DNA of 64,000 nucleotides from Bacillus litorisediminis. Lineage in GTDB: Bacteria; Bacillota; Bacilli; Bacillales; JC228. This document shows positions 53,073 through 62,589 of the stretch, one piece after another; within the stretch, counting starts at the first letter, position 1, and every line of letters starts with the position of its first letter. The translations under genes and the position numbers were made by a program. Where the stretch lies: assembly GCF_022808645.1 (NCBI RefSeq), contig NZ_JAKZKT010000004.1, forward strand, positions 1 through 64,000. Direction: 5' to 3'. A model generated the notes under the pieces. The model made no database searches. It was not told where the DNA came from and worked only from the letters and a program-made list of their open reading frames with translations.

Positions 53073-53672
53073 CTAATATTTTTTTAGTGACCATTGAACT
53101 CTATTTTTTGAAAAACAAAGAAAGTAGGTTAAAAACAGAGCTGTAATGGAGAGCCAGAAAGTAAAATATCCGATTTCCTTCACATACATCGAGATCGAAT
53201 GGTATACGGGGTACATCATAAAGACGTAATCAATCACATCATTATGTAATGTCCAAATCCCTGCCACGACAAAATGCCACCATTTGATTCGATAAAAAGG
53301 AGCGTAAAGAACCCCTTCAATTGCCATCGCCAAATGCGAAGCCATCAGCATATAGCCAGTCCAATGAAGGTCTCCGCTTACAATGAGTGTGAGGATATTC
53401 ATTACAACGGCCCAAATTCCATATTTATAAAGGGTAATGAGGGCAAGAGCCTCAAATAACCCCCAATTCTTCCCAAAAATAAACGCTGCTAGGACAAAAC
53501 AAAAAAAGAGACTTGCCGTCGGACTGTCTGGGACAAAAATTAGAAAATGATCAGGAGTAACAGCTAATTGACTTTGATACCATATGTATCCGTATATCGT
53601 TCCGCATGCATTGATTATAAGCAATATCCATAGAAACCATTTCTCTCTTAAAATCAGTGGTAATGGAAACAT
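53073..53672 (-). CDS. ypjA: YpjA, DUF1405 membrane protein
   Basis: A 199-residue membrane protein with about six hydrophobic helices (DUF1405). WFLWILLIINACGTIYGYIWY begins the first, and HNDVIDYVFMMYP is a conserved family stretch. Function unknown. It follows qcrC after a terminator, and a GGAGG site lies before the ATG; order matches B. subtilis. Confidence 0.87.
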   Translation of the reverse strand: MFPLPLILREKWFLWILLIINACGTIYGYIWYQSQLAVTPDHFLIFVPDSPTASLFFCFVLAAFIFGKNWGLFEALALITLYKYGIWAVVMNILTLIVSGDLHWTGYMLMASHLAMAIEGVLYAPFYRIKWWHFVVAGIWTLHNDVIDYVFMMYPVYHSISMYVKEIGYFTFWLSITALFLTYFLCFSKNRVQWSLKKY

Positions 53673-53689
53673 ACTAATCCTCCATTTTG

Positions 53690-53720
53690 AAAAAAAGCTG
53701 GCGAAAAACCGCCAGCTTCT
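53690..53720 (-). terminator. Terminator of qcrABC
   Basis: AAGCTGGCG and CGCCAGCTT form a 9-bp GC-rich stem, then T's on the minus strand, about 10 bp after the qcrC stop codon. Confidence 0.9.
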
Positions 53721-53730
53721 TATAAAATAC

Positions 53731-54501
53731 CTATTCAGCTACTAGACTTTCGATAAACTCCGCAAGCTTCTGCTTATCTTCTTCTGAACCCTGGAATTGT
53801 CCAGCAGGCATAGCCCCTTTACCATTATTAATAATCTCAATAACTTCTTCTGCAGTTAGTCCTGTATCAACAATGGCTGGAGCACCGGGTCCGCCTTGCA
53901 AGTCAGTACCATGACAATTGATACAAGCCTGACCGGAGTATATTTGATATCCTTCAGATTCTGTATCAACTTCAACTTCTGCTACAATTTCACCTTGTTT
54001 GGCAGCAGCTTCCCAGTCATGTGTTACGACTGACTCCCAAGTTAAATAAATGACAGACGCTACGGCTAAAAGCATAAAACCTGTTGCTAATGGACGCTTG
54101 CCTGGTCTTCTTTCAGGGCCTCTGTCAATAAATGGCGCCAGTAACAATGCACCAAATGCCAATCCAGGGATAACCATAGCACCAATTATATTATAAGGAC
54201 CAGATGCATAAGTATACTTTAGTAATTGGTATAAGAAAAGAAAATACCAGTCAGGCAACGGAATATAAGATGTATCTGTAGGATCCGCTATCTTTTCTAA
54301 AGGAGACGGGTGTGCCGCTGTTAAAATTAAAAATCCTACCAGGAAAACAGCTCCTACCATCCATTCTCTTAAAAGGAAGTTAGGATAAAAGGCTTCCGTC
54401 TTACCAGGATACTCGGAATAATCTTTTGGTATGTTTGGCTTCCTGTCACTTGCTTTTACACGTGAATCGCCAACAAATTTCATCCCTTTTCCGCGATGCA
54501 T
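53731..54501 (-). CDS. qcrC: Menaquinol:cytochrome c reductase, cytochrome b/c subunit
   Basis: A 256-residue subunit fusing the last membrane helices of cytochrome b with a cytochrome c domain. Three hydrophobic helices (about 48-165, with LPDWYFLFLYQLLKY the Q-site PDWY motif) are followed by a c-type heme site CINCH near residue 205 and the axial Met in AMPAGQF. N-terminus MHRGKGMKFVGDSRV matches B. subtilis QcrC. Third gene of qcrABC. Confidence 0.96.
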   Translation of the reverse strand: MHRGKGMKFVGDSRVKASDRKPNIPKDYSEYPGKTEAFYPNFLLREWMVGAVFLVGFLILTAAHPSPLEKIADPTDTSYIPLPDWYFLFLYQLLKYTYASGPYNIIGAMVIPGLAFGALLLAPFIDRGPERRPGKRPLATGFMLLAVASVIYLTWESVVTHDWEAAAKQGEIVAEVEVDTESEGYQIYSGQACINCHGTDLQGGPGAPAIVDTGLTAEEVIEIINNGKGAMPAGQFQGSEEDKQKLAEFIESLVAE

Positions 54502-54553
54502 CGAGCAATTCCCCTCCTTCTGCTAGCTAACGTTATAATTACTTGCCTTATGA

Positions 54554-55228
54554 TTATAGTGGACCTGAAATACCTTGTTTCCGGATCATTAGGAAGTGGG
54601 CACCCACTAATCCAAGCAACGCAGCCGGTAAGAAGAAGACATGGATCGCAAAGAAACGAGTTAACGTTTGAGCTCCAAGAATTTGGGAGTCACCTGCGAG
54701 TAAAATCTTAATTTGTTCACCGATCAGCGGTACCGATTCTGCTATTTGAAGACCAACTTTCGTTGCAAATAAAGCCTTCATATCCCATGGTAATAAGTAC
54801 CCTGTAAATCCAAGTCCAAGCATTACAAAGAATATTAAAACTCCAACAATCCAGTTTAATTCACGCGGTTTTTTATAAGCACCTTGGAAGAAAACACGTA
54901 AAGTATGTAAGAACATCATAACAATAACAAGGCTGGCTCCCCAATGGTGCATACCGCGTACAATTTGTCCGAACGCTACTTCATATTGCAGATAGTATAC
55001 CGATTCCCAAGCATTGATAACATCTGGAACGTAATACATCGTTAAAAACATTCCAGATAAAATTTGAATAACTACAATGAAAAAGGTAAGTCCGCCAAAG
55101 CAATATACAAATGCTGAAAAATGGTGAGCCGGATTTACATGCTCTGGTACTTCGTGATCTGCAATGTCGCGCCAAAGAGGCGTAATATCTAAGCGCTCGT
55201 CAACCCAATCATAAATCTTATTCAGCAT
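54554..55228 (-). CDS. qcrB: Menaquinol:cytochrome c reductase, cytochrome b subunit
   Basis: A 224-residue cytochrome b6-type subunit with four membrane helices and the heme-ligating His pairs: one each in HHFSAF/HHWGASLV and FLHTLRVF/AIHVFFLP. The WNWGIGVLI-type and GYLLPWD motifs are also typical. Order qcrA-qcrB-qcrC is the B. subtilis arrangement. It passes electrons from menaquinol to cytochrome c oxidase. Confidence 0.96.
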   Translation of the reverse strand: MLNKIYDWVDERLDITPLWRDIADHEVPEHVNPAHHFSAFVYCFGGLTFFIVVIQILSGMFLTMYYVPDVINAWESVYYLQYEVAFGQIVRGMHHWGASLVIVMMFLHTLRVFFQGAYKKPRELNWIVGVLIFFVMLGLGFTGYLLPWDMKALFATKVGLQIAESVPLIGEQIKILLAGDSQILGAQTLTRFFAIHVFFLPAALLGLVGAHFLMIRKQGISGPL

Positions 55229-55233
55229 TCAAA

Positions 55234-55749
55234 TTACGCCCCCTGTCCAATTGGATTAGGCTTTGTTGCGCCTAAATAAAGATATCCATCTTTTTCCTGA
55301 ACTTCGTAAACATCTAAAGGTCCAAGCGGTGGTGTTCCTGGAACATTTTTTCCGTCTTTTGTATACCGCCCATAGTGGCATGCACAGAAGAACTGGTTTG
55401 GATTCGATTTATCCGTATTCCAGTCGACCGTACACCCGAGATGCTTACAAATTGGAGAAAGTGCTACGATTTCTCCATTATCATTTTTATACACCCAGGC
55501 TGTACTGGTTACAGTTGATGTATACCATGCATCTTGCTGCTCGTAGGAAAAATCCACACGAGTCGGTTCAGTTGTCAAGTCAGCAACCTTCACGTCGGTT
55601 GCAATAAAATCGCTCGCGCCTGCTGCTTTAAGAACAGGATCCACTGCAAAGCGAACCATTGGCATGATCATGGCAGCACCCATGAAACCGCCTACACCAG
55701 TGAGTGTATAACTGAGGAACTGACGTCTTGAAACACGATGCTTGCTCAT
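55234..55749 (-). CDS. qcrA: Menaquinol:cytochrome c reductase, Rieske iron-sulfur subunit
   Basis: A 171-residue Rieske protein. The N-terminal twin-arginine pattern (SRRQFLSYTLTG) and hydrophobic helix anchor it; the cluster is held by C-x-H in ICKHLGC and C-x2-H in CACHYG. The ATG at 55749 has GGGGGGAAAGA upstream; a longer frame is probably not translated. First gene of the qcr operon. Confidence 0.96.
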   Translation of the reverse strand: MSKHRVSRRQFLSYTLTGVGGFMGAAMIMPMVRFAVDPVLKAAGASDFIATDVKVADLTTEPTRVDFSYEQQDAWYTSTVTSTAWVYKNDNGEIVALSPICKHLGCTVDWNTDKSNPNQFFCACHYGRYTKDGKNVPGTPPLGPLDVYEVQEKDGYLYLGATKPNPIGQGA

Positions 55750-55877
55750 GTCTTTCCCCCCTCTTGTTCTAAGGTAAGTCCGATGGGACAATATATTTGC
55801 ACTTATAAAACTAGGACATAACAATGATATATCAATCTTATATGAAGGTCAATATAATATCGCAATTGTCTAAATCG

Positions 55878-56339
55878 TTATTGTTCCTGCCATTTTTTAA
55901 CAATCAAAGGGATAAATTGCTTGACCTGATCATCCACCATGGACCGTTTAAATTGTTCTTCCATCGATTCAAACGGAACCATCGGCAGAATGAAACATTC
56001 ATTGTATTGCCCTGTTTCATATTGCCGCCATTCTAAATCAGAGGTGAAATAAAAAATATGTCTAAATCCCTCTTTTTCAATAGTTTGCTCCCATTCCTTC
56101 AAACGTATGCTTTTTTTAGCAAAATCTTCATGACGAAAATATGTATAAGGCGGAAAGAGAAGTGTTCTTCCGGTAAATTGAGTTTGAATTGACCGGGTAA
56201 CATGAATGGTAAACTCAACCATTGATCCAGATTGAACTAAATCTTCTTTTAAGGAAATGGGCAAAAGCGGGATAATAGCTGTATCTATGTATTCTCTCAC
56301 TTCTTTAAAAGAGGAAAGATCCTTCGCATTCCATTGCAA
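55878..56339 (-). CDS. ypiF: YpiF, DUF2487 protein
   Basis: A 153-residue soluble protein of the DUF2487 family (B. subtilis YpiF, about 148 residues), of unknown function, located beside qcrA as in B. subtilis. The TTG at 56339 (product MQWNAKDLSS) is chosen because GGAGG lies 8 bases upstream, whereas the GTG three codons earlier overlaps that site. Confidence 0.85.
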   Translation of the reverse strand: MQWNAKDLSSFKEVREYIDTAIIPLLPISLKEDLVQSGSMVEFTIHVTRSIQTQFTGRTLLFPPYTYFRHEDFAKKSIRLKEWEQTIEKEGFRHIFYFTSDLEWRQYETGQYNECFILPMVPFESMEEQFKRSMVDDQVKQFIPLIVKKWQEQ

Positions 56340-56519
56340 TGCTCTCACCTCCTGATCCTTCTACAGAATATCTTATCATGAATCCCAAAATAAATTATGA
56401 ACGTTTTCTGAACTTTTTCTTCATGGCTTTATTTAAGCATTATTCGATAATTCATTAGATCGTAGTTAGGCATTTTGTTGGTTTTAAGAGGATAGAATGT
56501 GTCTTTATAGCGAGTACAA

Positions 56520-57138
56520 AGACGTTTCTCGATATGAACAACGGATAAAATGTGCATTTGAAACAGTTCACGGACGTTTCTCGATTCATAAGGACAATGA
56601 TGGACATTTCGAGTGCAAAGTGCTGCGGTTTTGTTTTTCATAAGGACGATGATGGACATTTCAAGTGCGAAGTGCTGCGGTTTTGTTTTTCATAAGGACG
56701 ATGACGGACATTTCGAGCACCAAGTGCTGCGGTTTTGTCTTTCATAAGGACGATGACGGACATTTCGAGCGCCAAGTGCTGTGGTTTTGTCTTTCATAAG
56801 GACGATGATGGACAATTTCAAGTGCGAAGTGCTGCGGTTTTGTCTTTCATAAGGACGATGACGGACATTTCGAGCGCCAAGTGCTGCAGTTTTGTCTTTC
56901 ATATGAACGATGATGGACATTTCAAGTGCAAAGTGCTGTAGTTTTGTCTTTCATAAGGACGATGACGGACATTTCGAGCGCCAAGTGCTGCGGTTTTGTC
57001 TTTCATAAGGACGATGACGGATATTTAGAGCACCAGGTGCTGCGGTTTTGTCTTTCATATGAACGATGACGGACATTTCGAGCACCAAGTGCTGCGGTTT
57101 TGTCTTTCACACCAACGATGATGGACATTTCCACCAAT
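56520..57138. repeat. 52-bp tandem repeat array, about ten units
   Basis: Between ypiF and ypiB. Clear units begin at 56587, 56639, 56691, 56743, 56795, 56848, 56900, 56952, 57004, 57056 and a partial at 57108; spacing is 52 bp (53 once, from one inserted A). Unit core: CATAAGGACGATGA-(C/T)-GGACATTTC-(G/A)-AG then an AGTGCTGCGGTTTTGT-type end. Two sub-types alternate. Two decayed related blocks lie before it (56520-56586). The unit length is not a multiple of 3, so it is non-coding. Nothing else is visible in this 930-bp gap. Confidence 0.92.
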
Positions 57139-57228
57139 TAGTTAAAATGGATTAAAATTCCTTTAAAAGCTGCTTCAAGGAACCAATCCGGTTACTGCAC
57201 TTAATAACCAGGGCAATCCCAAAAAACG

Positions 57229-57262
57229 AAAAAAAAATACACCGTTATGTATAACGATGTAC
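57229..57262 (-). terminator. Terminator of ypiA-ypiB
   Basis: TACACCGTTAT and ATAACGATGTA pair with one mismatch around a 2-base loop, and nine T follow on the minus strand. It lies shortly after the ypiB stop codon. Confidence 0.85.
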
Positions 57263-57276
57263 GTTTATTCAAGAAA

Positions 57277-57822
57277 TTATCCGTGGATGATCCGATTTAA
57301 TTCTTTTGTTAATTTTAAAAACCGCTCTTTATCCTGACTGTCAAGTGCCAGGTCTATTTCTTTTAACAGTCTCTCTTTTTGAAAACTCTTTAAACTATTT
57401 TCAAGAAGCTTCTCTGCGATGATCCGGTCTTTTTCATTTTCCTGAAGATGCTTTGGAACGTAAGGATTTTCTTCGAGTACCGCCACATACTGATAGGAAT
57501 GGCGCGACTGCCTAAAATTTAATTGAATAAAGATGTCTTCATCCCGATTTAAACGGATATCATGAAATGATTTTTCTGCATCCGTTGTCATTACATTCCC
57601 TTTGTAAAACTTAAATGGTGGTTCTTCCACACAATGAGTTGACATGATCAGTCCGCGTGGACAGTATTGAGCCTGGTCAACAAAGTGTACCTTTGCCATT
57701 AGCTGATCGTGACTCATCAAATAATTAAGAATCCACACGCACTCTCTTCTTTTAAGCTGGTAATTGTTCAAAAACCATCGGATAAAATCTTTTTTTTCAT
57801 GGACAGAAACAGGGGTTGACAT
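57277..57822 (-). CDS. ypiB: YpiB family protein (UPF0302)
   Basis: A 181-residue protein of the UPF0302/YpiB family, function unknown (B. subtilis YpiB has 179 residues). Conserved stretches are [20 protein letters not shown] and [25 protein letters not shown] precedes the ATG. It is transcribed after ypiA with a 31-bp gap, so ypiA-ypiB are one unit. Confidence 0.88.
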   Translation of the reverse strand: MSTPVSVHEKKDFIRWFLNNYQLKRRECVWILNYLMSHDQLMAKVHFVDQAQYCPRGLIMSTHCVEEPPFKFYKGNVMTTDAEKSFHDIRLNRDEDIFIQLNFRQSRHSYQYVAVLEENPYVPKHLQENEKDRIIAEKLLENSLKSFQKERLLKEIDLALDSQDKERFLKLTKELNRIIHG

Positions 57823-57853
57823 GATTTTGTCCTCCTCTCACTATACCATTGCA

Positions 57854-59110
57854 TTACTCTTCGCTTAATCGCTCTAGAATGTCTCTTACCTCTATATCTG
57901 TAGGGTCAATCGCTAAAGCCTCTGAGAAAATCCGAGCCGCATCATCCCTTAAACCGTATTCCATTAGGAAATCACCATAGTCTAATAGGAACTCTTTGTT
58001 ATTCTTAAAGTAAGTATATGCACGCTGGTATTCAGTTAATGCATCTTCATACTGTTCAAGATGGTGAAGACAATAACCAAGGTCCCACGTTAATTCCGGA
58101 TGTTCCTCATCCCCGCCCTGATAGGCTGTAATCTCGCTTGCCGCATCCTCATATCTTTCTTGATGAATAAGAAGTTTAACGTAGGTTTGCAGAGCATCCA
58201 AATAAGAAGGATCAATCGCTAATGCTTCCCTTAAATAACTCTCTGCCTCTTCTTCATTCCCAAGCTTTAAGGAGAGTTTTCCTGCGCTGAAAAATAATTC
58301 TTTATGAAACGGATCTTTTTCAATCCCTTCGTTTACAGCAAGCAAACTTTCGTTTAACATCTCTTCTTTTTCGTATACTCTTGCCAGTAATAGATGAACG
58401 GAAAAATAATCCGGATCTAATGTCTTTAGCTCTGTCCACTTTTCTATAGCTGTTTGATTGTAGCCTGCTTTTTCTGCTGCAAATCCGTAGCCAAATAAAG
58501 TATCAGAGTCTACTTTCTCGTCTAAGGCTTTTTCATAAAACTCTAGAGCTTCTTCAAACCTGCCAGCTGATGTTAAGGCTAGGGCTAGCGGTTTACTGAT
58601 ATCAAGATTGACGTTATTCGGATTTTTTTCAACCCTCTCATAGCATTCAATCGCCTCAAGCCACTTTCCTTCTGCTGCATAAAGTTCCCCTAATGCAAAA
58701 TCGATAACCGGCTCGTCCGGTAGGATTTTTTTGGCACGTAATAGCTTTTCTTCACTAACTTCAAACAGCCCTTTGGCCTGATACAAATCCGCTTCCATCA
58801 GTAACGCTTGAGGATAAACGGGATCATTGGCTTCAATGGAGGAGGTGTATATCAAGGCTTCATCCTCACGTCCTAAATCCTGAAGAGTTTCCGCAAGAGC
58901 AAGCTTAATCTCACCCTCATCAGGAAACAGGATGTGAAGCGATTCATATAATGAGAGAGCTTCTTCTAAAAAACCTAGATGTTGAAGTCCATCCGCCAGT
59001 TCAAGTTGGTCCTCTGGCAATCCTGACTTTACTATTTGTTCGTATAGTTGATTTGCTTTATCAAAGTCCCCATTTTCATAGGCAATGAGACATTTTTCTG
59101 AGATTGACAC
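57854..59110 (-). CDS. ypiA: YpiA, tetratricopeptide repeat protein
   Basis: A 418-residue solenoid of about 11-12 TPR motifs; repeats include CLIAYENGDFDKANQLYEQ and GRFEEALEFYEKALDEK. No catalytic motif. TPR proteins act as scaffolds; partner unknown. GTG start behind AAGGAAAGGG. Matches B. subtilis YpiA by size and position. Confidence 0.9.
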   Translation of the reverse strand: MSISEKCLIAYENGDFDKANQLYEQIVKSGLPEDQLELADGLQHLGFLEEALSLYESLHILFPDEGEIKLALAETLQDLGREDEALIYTSSIEANDPVYPQALLMEADLYQAKGLFEVSEEKLLRAKKILPDEPVIDFALGELYAAEGKWLEAIECYERVEKNPNNVNLDISKPLALALTSAGRFEEALEFYEKALDEKVDSDTLFGYGFAAEKAGYNQTAIEKWTELKTLDPDYFSVHLLLARVYEKEEMLNESLLAVNEGIEKDPFHKELFFSAGKLSLKLGNEEEAESYLREALAIDPSYLDALQTYVKLLIHQERYEDAASEITAYQGGDEEHPELTWDLGYCLHHLEQYEDALTEYQRAYTYFKNNKEFLLDYGDFLMEYGLRDDAARIFSEALAIDPTDIEVRDILERLSEE

Positions 59111-59126
59111 TTATAAAACCCTTTCC

Positions 59127-60017
59127 TTATGAAGTGATTTGGAAAAATTGCGGGACATGTATCGGAACCTCATTCCCTGCACCAGAAAGATAAGAGACAT
59201 GATCTCCGGCCCGAATAACCTTTCCTTTATCTACGGTAATACAAAGATTACGACTGTCATATAGAATGCTAGTCTTATCTTTAGCTTTTGGCAAGTAATA
59301 CAGATTGTAACTTACTTCTCCACCAACCTGCAAAAATCCTTTTTGCGGATAGACTCCAAGTTTAATTAATTCTTCTTTTAAAATGGGTGTAAAGGAAGGA
59401 ATCGGCTTTTCCAAATAAGGAATCCCTACATGACTTAAAATACTTGTCCAAATTTCTAATTTTTCGAGTCTTTTTTTCTTATCCTCAATTAAAACATGCG
59501 GAATTAAGGTTACCGGATATGGAAACATCGCCTCCCTCATCCATCCCCACTGGATTTTATAAAGATCTGTTTCATCGGATATTTCTACAAAAATACTGCT
59601 TATTTTCTCTCTTTTACATTTTCTTATTATGGAAGGAGTAACTAAGCGAGCAGGAATCCGAACAGAAAGTACATAATCTATCGGACTGCCTACTAATTGT
59701 TTTCTTATTTTTTGCAGCTGTTCCTTCCATTTAAATTCATATTCAACCCTAAAAGGAACTAATAAAGTTGTACAGCCTTTAAGCAAAAACTCGCTAATCA
59801 TATACTGTTTAAAGTCTTTAAAGTTTAAATTAGGAAAGGACAAATCGGCAACCACATGAGACGGACCAATTAAAAATTGACTTAAATCCACATAGTAACA
59901 ATTTGTGTATCGAAAGTGATGGCGAATCGATACTATTTTATTGTTTTGAATAAAAAAACTAAGCTGATTGACGTTCCCTTCTCTTTCACAATGCACACCC
60001 TTCAAAATATAAGCCAT
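59127..60017 (-). CDS. Amidohydrolase-like protein without metal ligands
   Basis: A 296-residue protein of uncertain function. N-terminal strands (KGVHCEREG, IQNNKIVSI) and the later C-terminal strands (CITVDKGKVIRAGD) look like the split beta-sandwich of amidohydrolases such as dihydroorotase or N-acetylglucosamine-6-phosphate deacetylase. The normal D-x-H-x-H metal motif is replaced by GPSHVVAD near residue 57. Start ATG 60017 has GGGGTG upstream. It is 17 bp from ypiA, so likely cotranscribed. The family match is my inference. Confidence 0.5.
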   Translation of the reverse strand: MAYILKGVHCEREGNVNQLSFFIQNNKIVSIRHHFRYTNCYYVDLSQFLIGPSHVVADLSFPNLNFKDFKQYMISEFLLKGCTTLLVPFRVEYEFKWKEQLQKIRKQLVGSPIDYVLSVRIPARLVTPSIIRKCKREKISSIFVEISDETDLYKIQWGWMREAMFPYPVTLIPHVLIEDKKKRLEKLEIWTSILSHVGIPYLEKPIPSFTPILKEELIKLGVYPQKGFLQVGGEVSYNLYYLPKAKDKTSILYDSRNLCITVDKGKVIRAGDHVSYLSGAGNEVPIHVPQFFQITS

Positions 60018-60090
60018 TTTTTTCACCCCATCAGTCTTCTTAAGACAAGCTATGAGGCAAAAAGTTAATATATGATTATTAACTAATGAG

Positions 60091-60127
60091 AAAAAGAAAA
60101 GGAAACTCATTCGAATGAGCTTCCTTT
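60091..60127 (-). terminator. Terminator of the aromatic amino-acid block
   Basis: AAAGGAAGCTCATT and AATGAGTTTCCTTT (minus strand) form a 14-bp stem with one mismatch and a 2-base loop, followed by TCTTTTT. It immediately follows the aroA stop codon. Confidence 0.9.
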
Positions 60128-60131
60128 ATCG

Positions 60132-61421
60132 TTATTTCATCGTTGATGTTAATGCTTTAAAAAAGTTCGGGAATGAAACATCAATAGCCTCGGTGCTCTG
60201 AACATGAACTGAATCCTCAGCGACTAATGAAGCAATTGCAAGCATCATTCCAATTCTATGGTCGCCGTGACTGTCAACGATTCCTCCCTTTAACCTCGAA
60301 ACTCCATCAATCATTAACCCGTCAGCTGTTGGAGTTATCTGACAGCCCAGCTTATTTAATTCATTGGCTACAGTGTCAATTCGATTTGTTTCTTTGACCT
60401 TTAATTCTTCCGCATTTTTAATAACCGTTCTTCCCTCTGCTTGAGTCGCTAATAGCGCCAAAATTGGGATTTCATCTATGAGTTTAGGGATAAGGTCTCC
60501 CCCAATTTCTGTACCCTGAAGCTTCGAGCTTCTGACTAAAATATCACCGTATGGTTCAAAGCTATCAATAGAATGTGGAATAATTTCAAGATTCGCTCCC
60601 ATTCTTTCCAAAACGGTAATCATTCCTGTACGCGTTTCGTTCAGTCCCACATTTTTTATTAAGAGTTCACTATTGGGCGCTAAAATTGCAGCCGCGATAA
60701 AAAAGGCAGCTGAAGATATATCTCCTGGAACAACCAAGTCTCTGCCTTCAAGCTGGGCTGAACCATCAATCCGGATTGTAAGACCATTTTTCTCCAATTT
60801 CCCGCCAAAATACTGGATCATTCTTTCTGTATGGTCGCGTGTATTTCCTTTTTCTGTTAATTCTGTTATTCCGCTCGCTTGCATCGCAGCGAATAGCAAA
60901 GCAGATTTGACCTGCGCACTGGCAACAGGAATCTGATAATCTATAGAGGATAATTCTCCGCCTCTTATACTAATTGGAGTATACTCACCGTTCATTCTGC
61001 CATCAATTTTCACTCCCATTAAGCGTAGTGGAGCGGTAACCCTAGACATTGGCCGTTTAGCAATCGATTCGTCTCCGATTAATACAGAATGAAAAGGACG
61101 TCCTGCTAAAATACCCATTAAAAGACGTGAGGTTGTTCCAGAGTTGCCGACGTCTAAAATACTGGATGGCTCTCTTAATCCTTCAAATCCTTTTCCTTCA
61201 ATTAAAAGGTATTGACCTTGATCTGAAATTGGAACCCCTAATTTTTGAAAGCATTCCCACGTGCTTAAGCAGTCCTGCCCTTTTAAGAAGTTCCAGACAC
61301 GGGTTTTTCCGTCGGCAATTGCTCCAAACATAATGGACCGGTGAGAGATTGATTTATCGCCAGGAACTTCGATTACACCTTTAATGGTTCGATTCTTAAA
61401 ATGAAGAGTTTGAGTCGCCAC
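60132..61421 (-). CDS. aroA: 3-Phosphoshikimate 1-carboxyvinyltransferase (EPSP synthase)
   Basis: A 429-residue enzyme of the shikimate pathway that joins PEP to shikimate-3-phosphate. N-terminal [11 protein letters not shown] and [13 protein letters not shown] motifs hold substrate; RPMSRV and the C-terminal [10 protein letters not shown] are also typical. B. subtilis calls this gene aroE. GTG start behind AAGGGG. It is the last gene of the aro-his-tyr block. Confidence 0.97.
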   Translation of the reverse strand: MATQTLHFKNRTIKGVIEVPGDKSISHRSIMFGAIADGKTRVWNFLKGQDCLSTWECFQKLGVPISDQGQYLLIEGKGFEGLREPSSILDVGNSGTTSRLLMGILAGRPFHSVLIGDESIAKRPMSRVTAPLRLMGVKIDGRMNGEYTPISIRGGELSSIDYQIPVASAQVKSALLFAAMQASGITELTEKGNTRDHTERMIQYFGGKLEKNGLTIRIDGSAQLEGRDLVVPGDISSAAFFIAAAILAPNSELLIKNVGLNETRTGMITVLERMGANLEIIPHSIDSFEPYGDILVRSSKLQGTEIGGDLIPKLIDEIPILALLATQAEGRTVIKNAEELKVKETNRIDTVANELNKLGCQITPTADGLMIDGVSRLKGGIVDSHGDHRIGMMLAIASLVAEDSVHVQSTEAIDVSFPNFFKALTSTMK

Positions 61422-61450
61422 ACTTTTAACCCCTTTCCATTTTTGCCGGA

Positions 61451-62566
61451 TTATGCTGGAATAAACGTTTCATAGCTTGTATTGTCGTTAATGCATGCTT
61501 TTGCCCTGAGGCGGTCTTCATAGGTCTGGAAGGATATCACAAGAACTCCAAACAGATCTTCACGAGTTTCTAGAATTTGAATATTAATAATGTTAATCGA
61601 TTCTTTCGCTAAAAGCCCTGTTATTTCGGAAATCACACCCGGATAATCAGGGAGATCAACATATAAATCATAGAAGGCAGGAATGGCCCCTTTTGCCTTG
61701 GTCGGCAGATTATCACGATAATCTTTTGCAGTTTGGAAATATTGGAGAATTTCCTCTTCAGCTTCTTCTTCAATCATTTTCGTTACGAGCTCCATTTCTT
61801 CTTTCCACTGATGCAGCATGTCAAGAAGAACTTCTTTATTATGAATCAGGATATCCCGCCACATATACGGGTTACTTGAAGCAATTCTCGTAATATCTCT
61901 AAATCCGCCAGCAGCTAACCGTTGTAACAAATCCTGATTTCCTTTACTATTTAAGGCCTGACGTACAAGAGATGCCGCTACTATATGCGGAAGGTGAGAA
62001 ACTACACCTGTTAATTCGTCATGTTCCTTCGCAGATAAAACGAGAAATTTGGCTCTGGTGCCCTTTAGCCAATGTTGTAGTGTTTCCACTTGTATTTCAT
62101 TTTCACCCTCATAAGGTGTAAGCAAGTAAAAGGCATTTTCAAATAGAAGTGCCTTGGCCGCCTGAACACCACTCTTATGCGAACCTGCCATCGGATGTCC
62201 GCCAATAAAAGTGATATTTTGTTTCTTTAAAAGTCTCGCTTTTTCCATAATTTTTTGTTTGGTGCTGCCTACATCCGTTACAATCGCTTCGTTTTTAAGC
62301 TGCCATAAAGCGATCTTTTCAATCCATTGTTCTGATTGCTGAACGGGTGTGGCCAAAATAATCAAATCGGCATTTTTTGCAGTCCGCAGCAGATGCTGAT
62401 CATCTTCGACTCCTTCATCAATCACTTGGAGCATGTGTGCAAGCTTCATCGAATCGGGATTAAGATCATATCCGCTTATTATGCACTCTGGATGTTCCTT
62501 TTTAATGGCCAATGCGACGGAACCTCCAATTAAGCCTAACCCTATGATGAGGACGTTCCCCTCCAT
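61451..62566 (-). CDS. tyrA: Prephenate dehydrogenase with ACT domain
   Basis: A 371-residue enzyme of tyrosine synthesis that oxidises and decarboxylates prephenate. The Rossmann motif is [26 protein letters not shown] holds substrate, and [13 protein letters not shown] carries a catalytic His. A C-terminal ACT domain (about 300-370, [15 protein letters not shown]) likely binds tyrosine for feedback control. Fits B. subtilis TyrA by length. Confidence 0.96.
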   Translation of the reverse strand: MEGNVLIIGLGLIGGSVALAIKKEHPECIISGYDLNPDSMKLAHMLQVIDEGVEDDQHLLRTAKNADLIILATPVQQSEQWIEKIALWQLKNEAIVTDVGSTKQKIMEKARLLKKQNITFIGGHPMAGSHKSGVQAAKALLFENAFYLLTPYEGENEIQVETLQHWLKGTRAKFLVLSAKEHDELTGVVSHLPHIVAASLVRQALNSKGNQDLLQRLAAGGFRDITRIASSNPYMWRDILIHNKEVLLDMLHQWKEEMELVTKMIEEEAEEEILQYFQTAKDYRDNLPTKAKGAIPAFYDLYVDLPDYPGVISEITGLLAKESINIINIQILETREDLFGVLVISFQTYEDRLRAKACINDNTSYETFIPA

Positions 62567-62589
62567 GATCTTCCCCCCGGAACACTTTC

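Noticed and set aside
56690-56920. 76-residue minus-strand reading frame with a repeated MSIIV-MKDKTAAL pattern
   Set aside because: The 52-bp period is not a multiple of three, so the frame cycles through all three frames of the repeat and is open by chance.
56587-57138. CRISPR array
   Set aside because: Units follow each other without unique spacers, length 52 bp is continuous repeat, and no cas genes are near. It is a plain tandem array.
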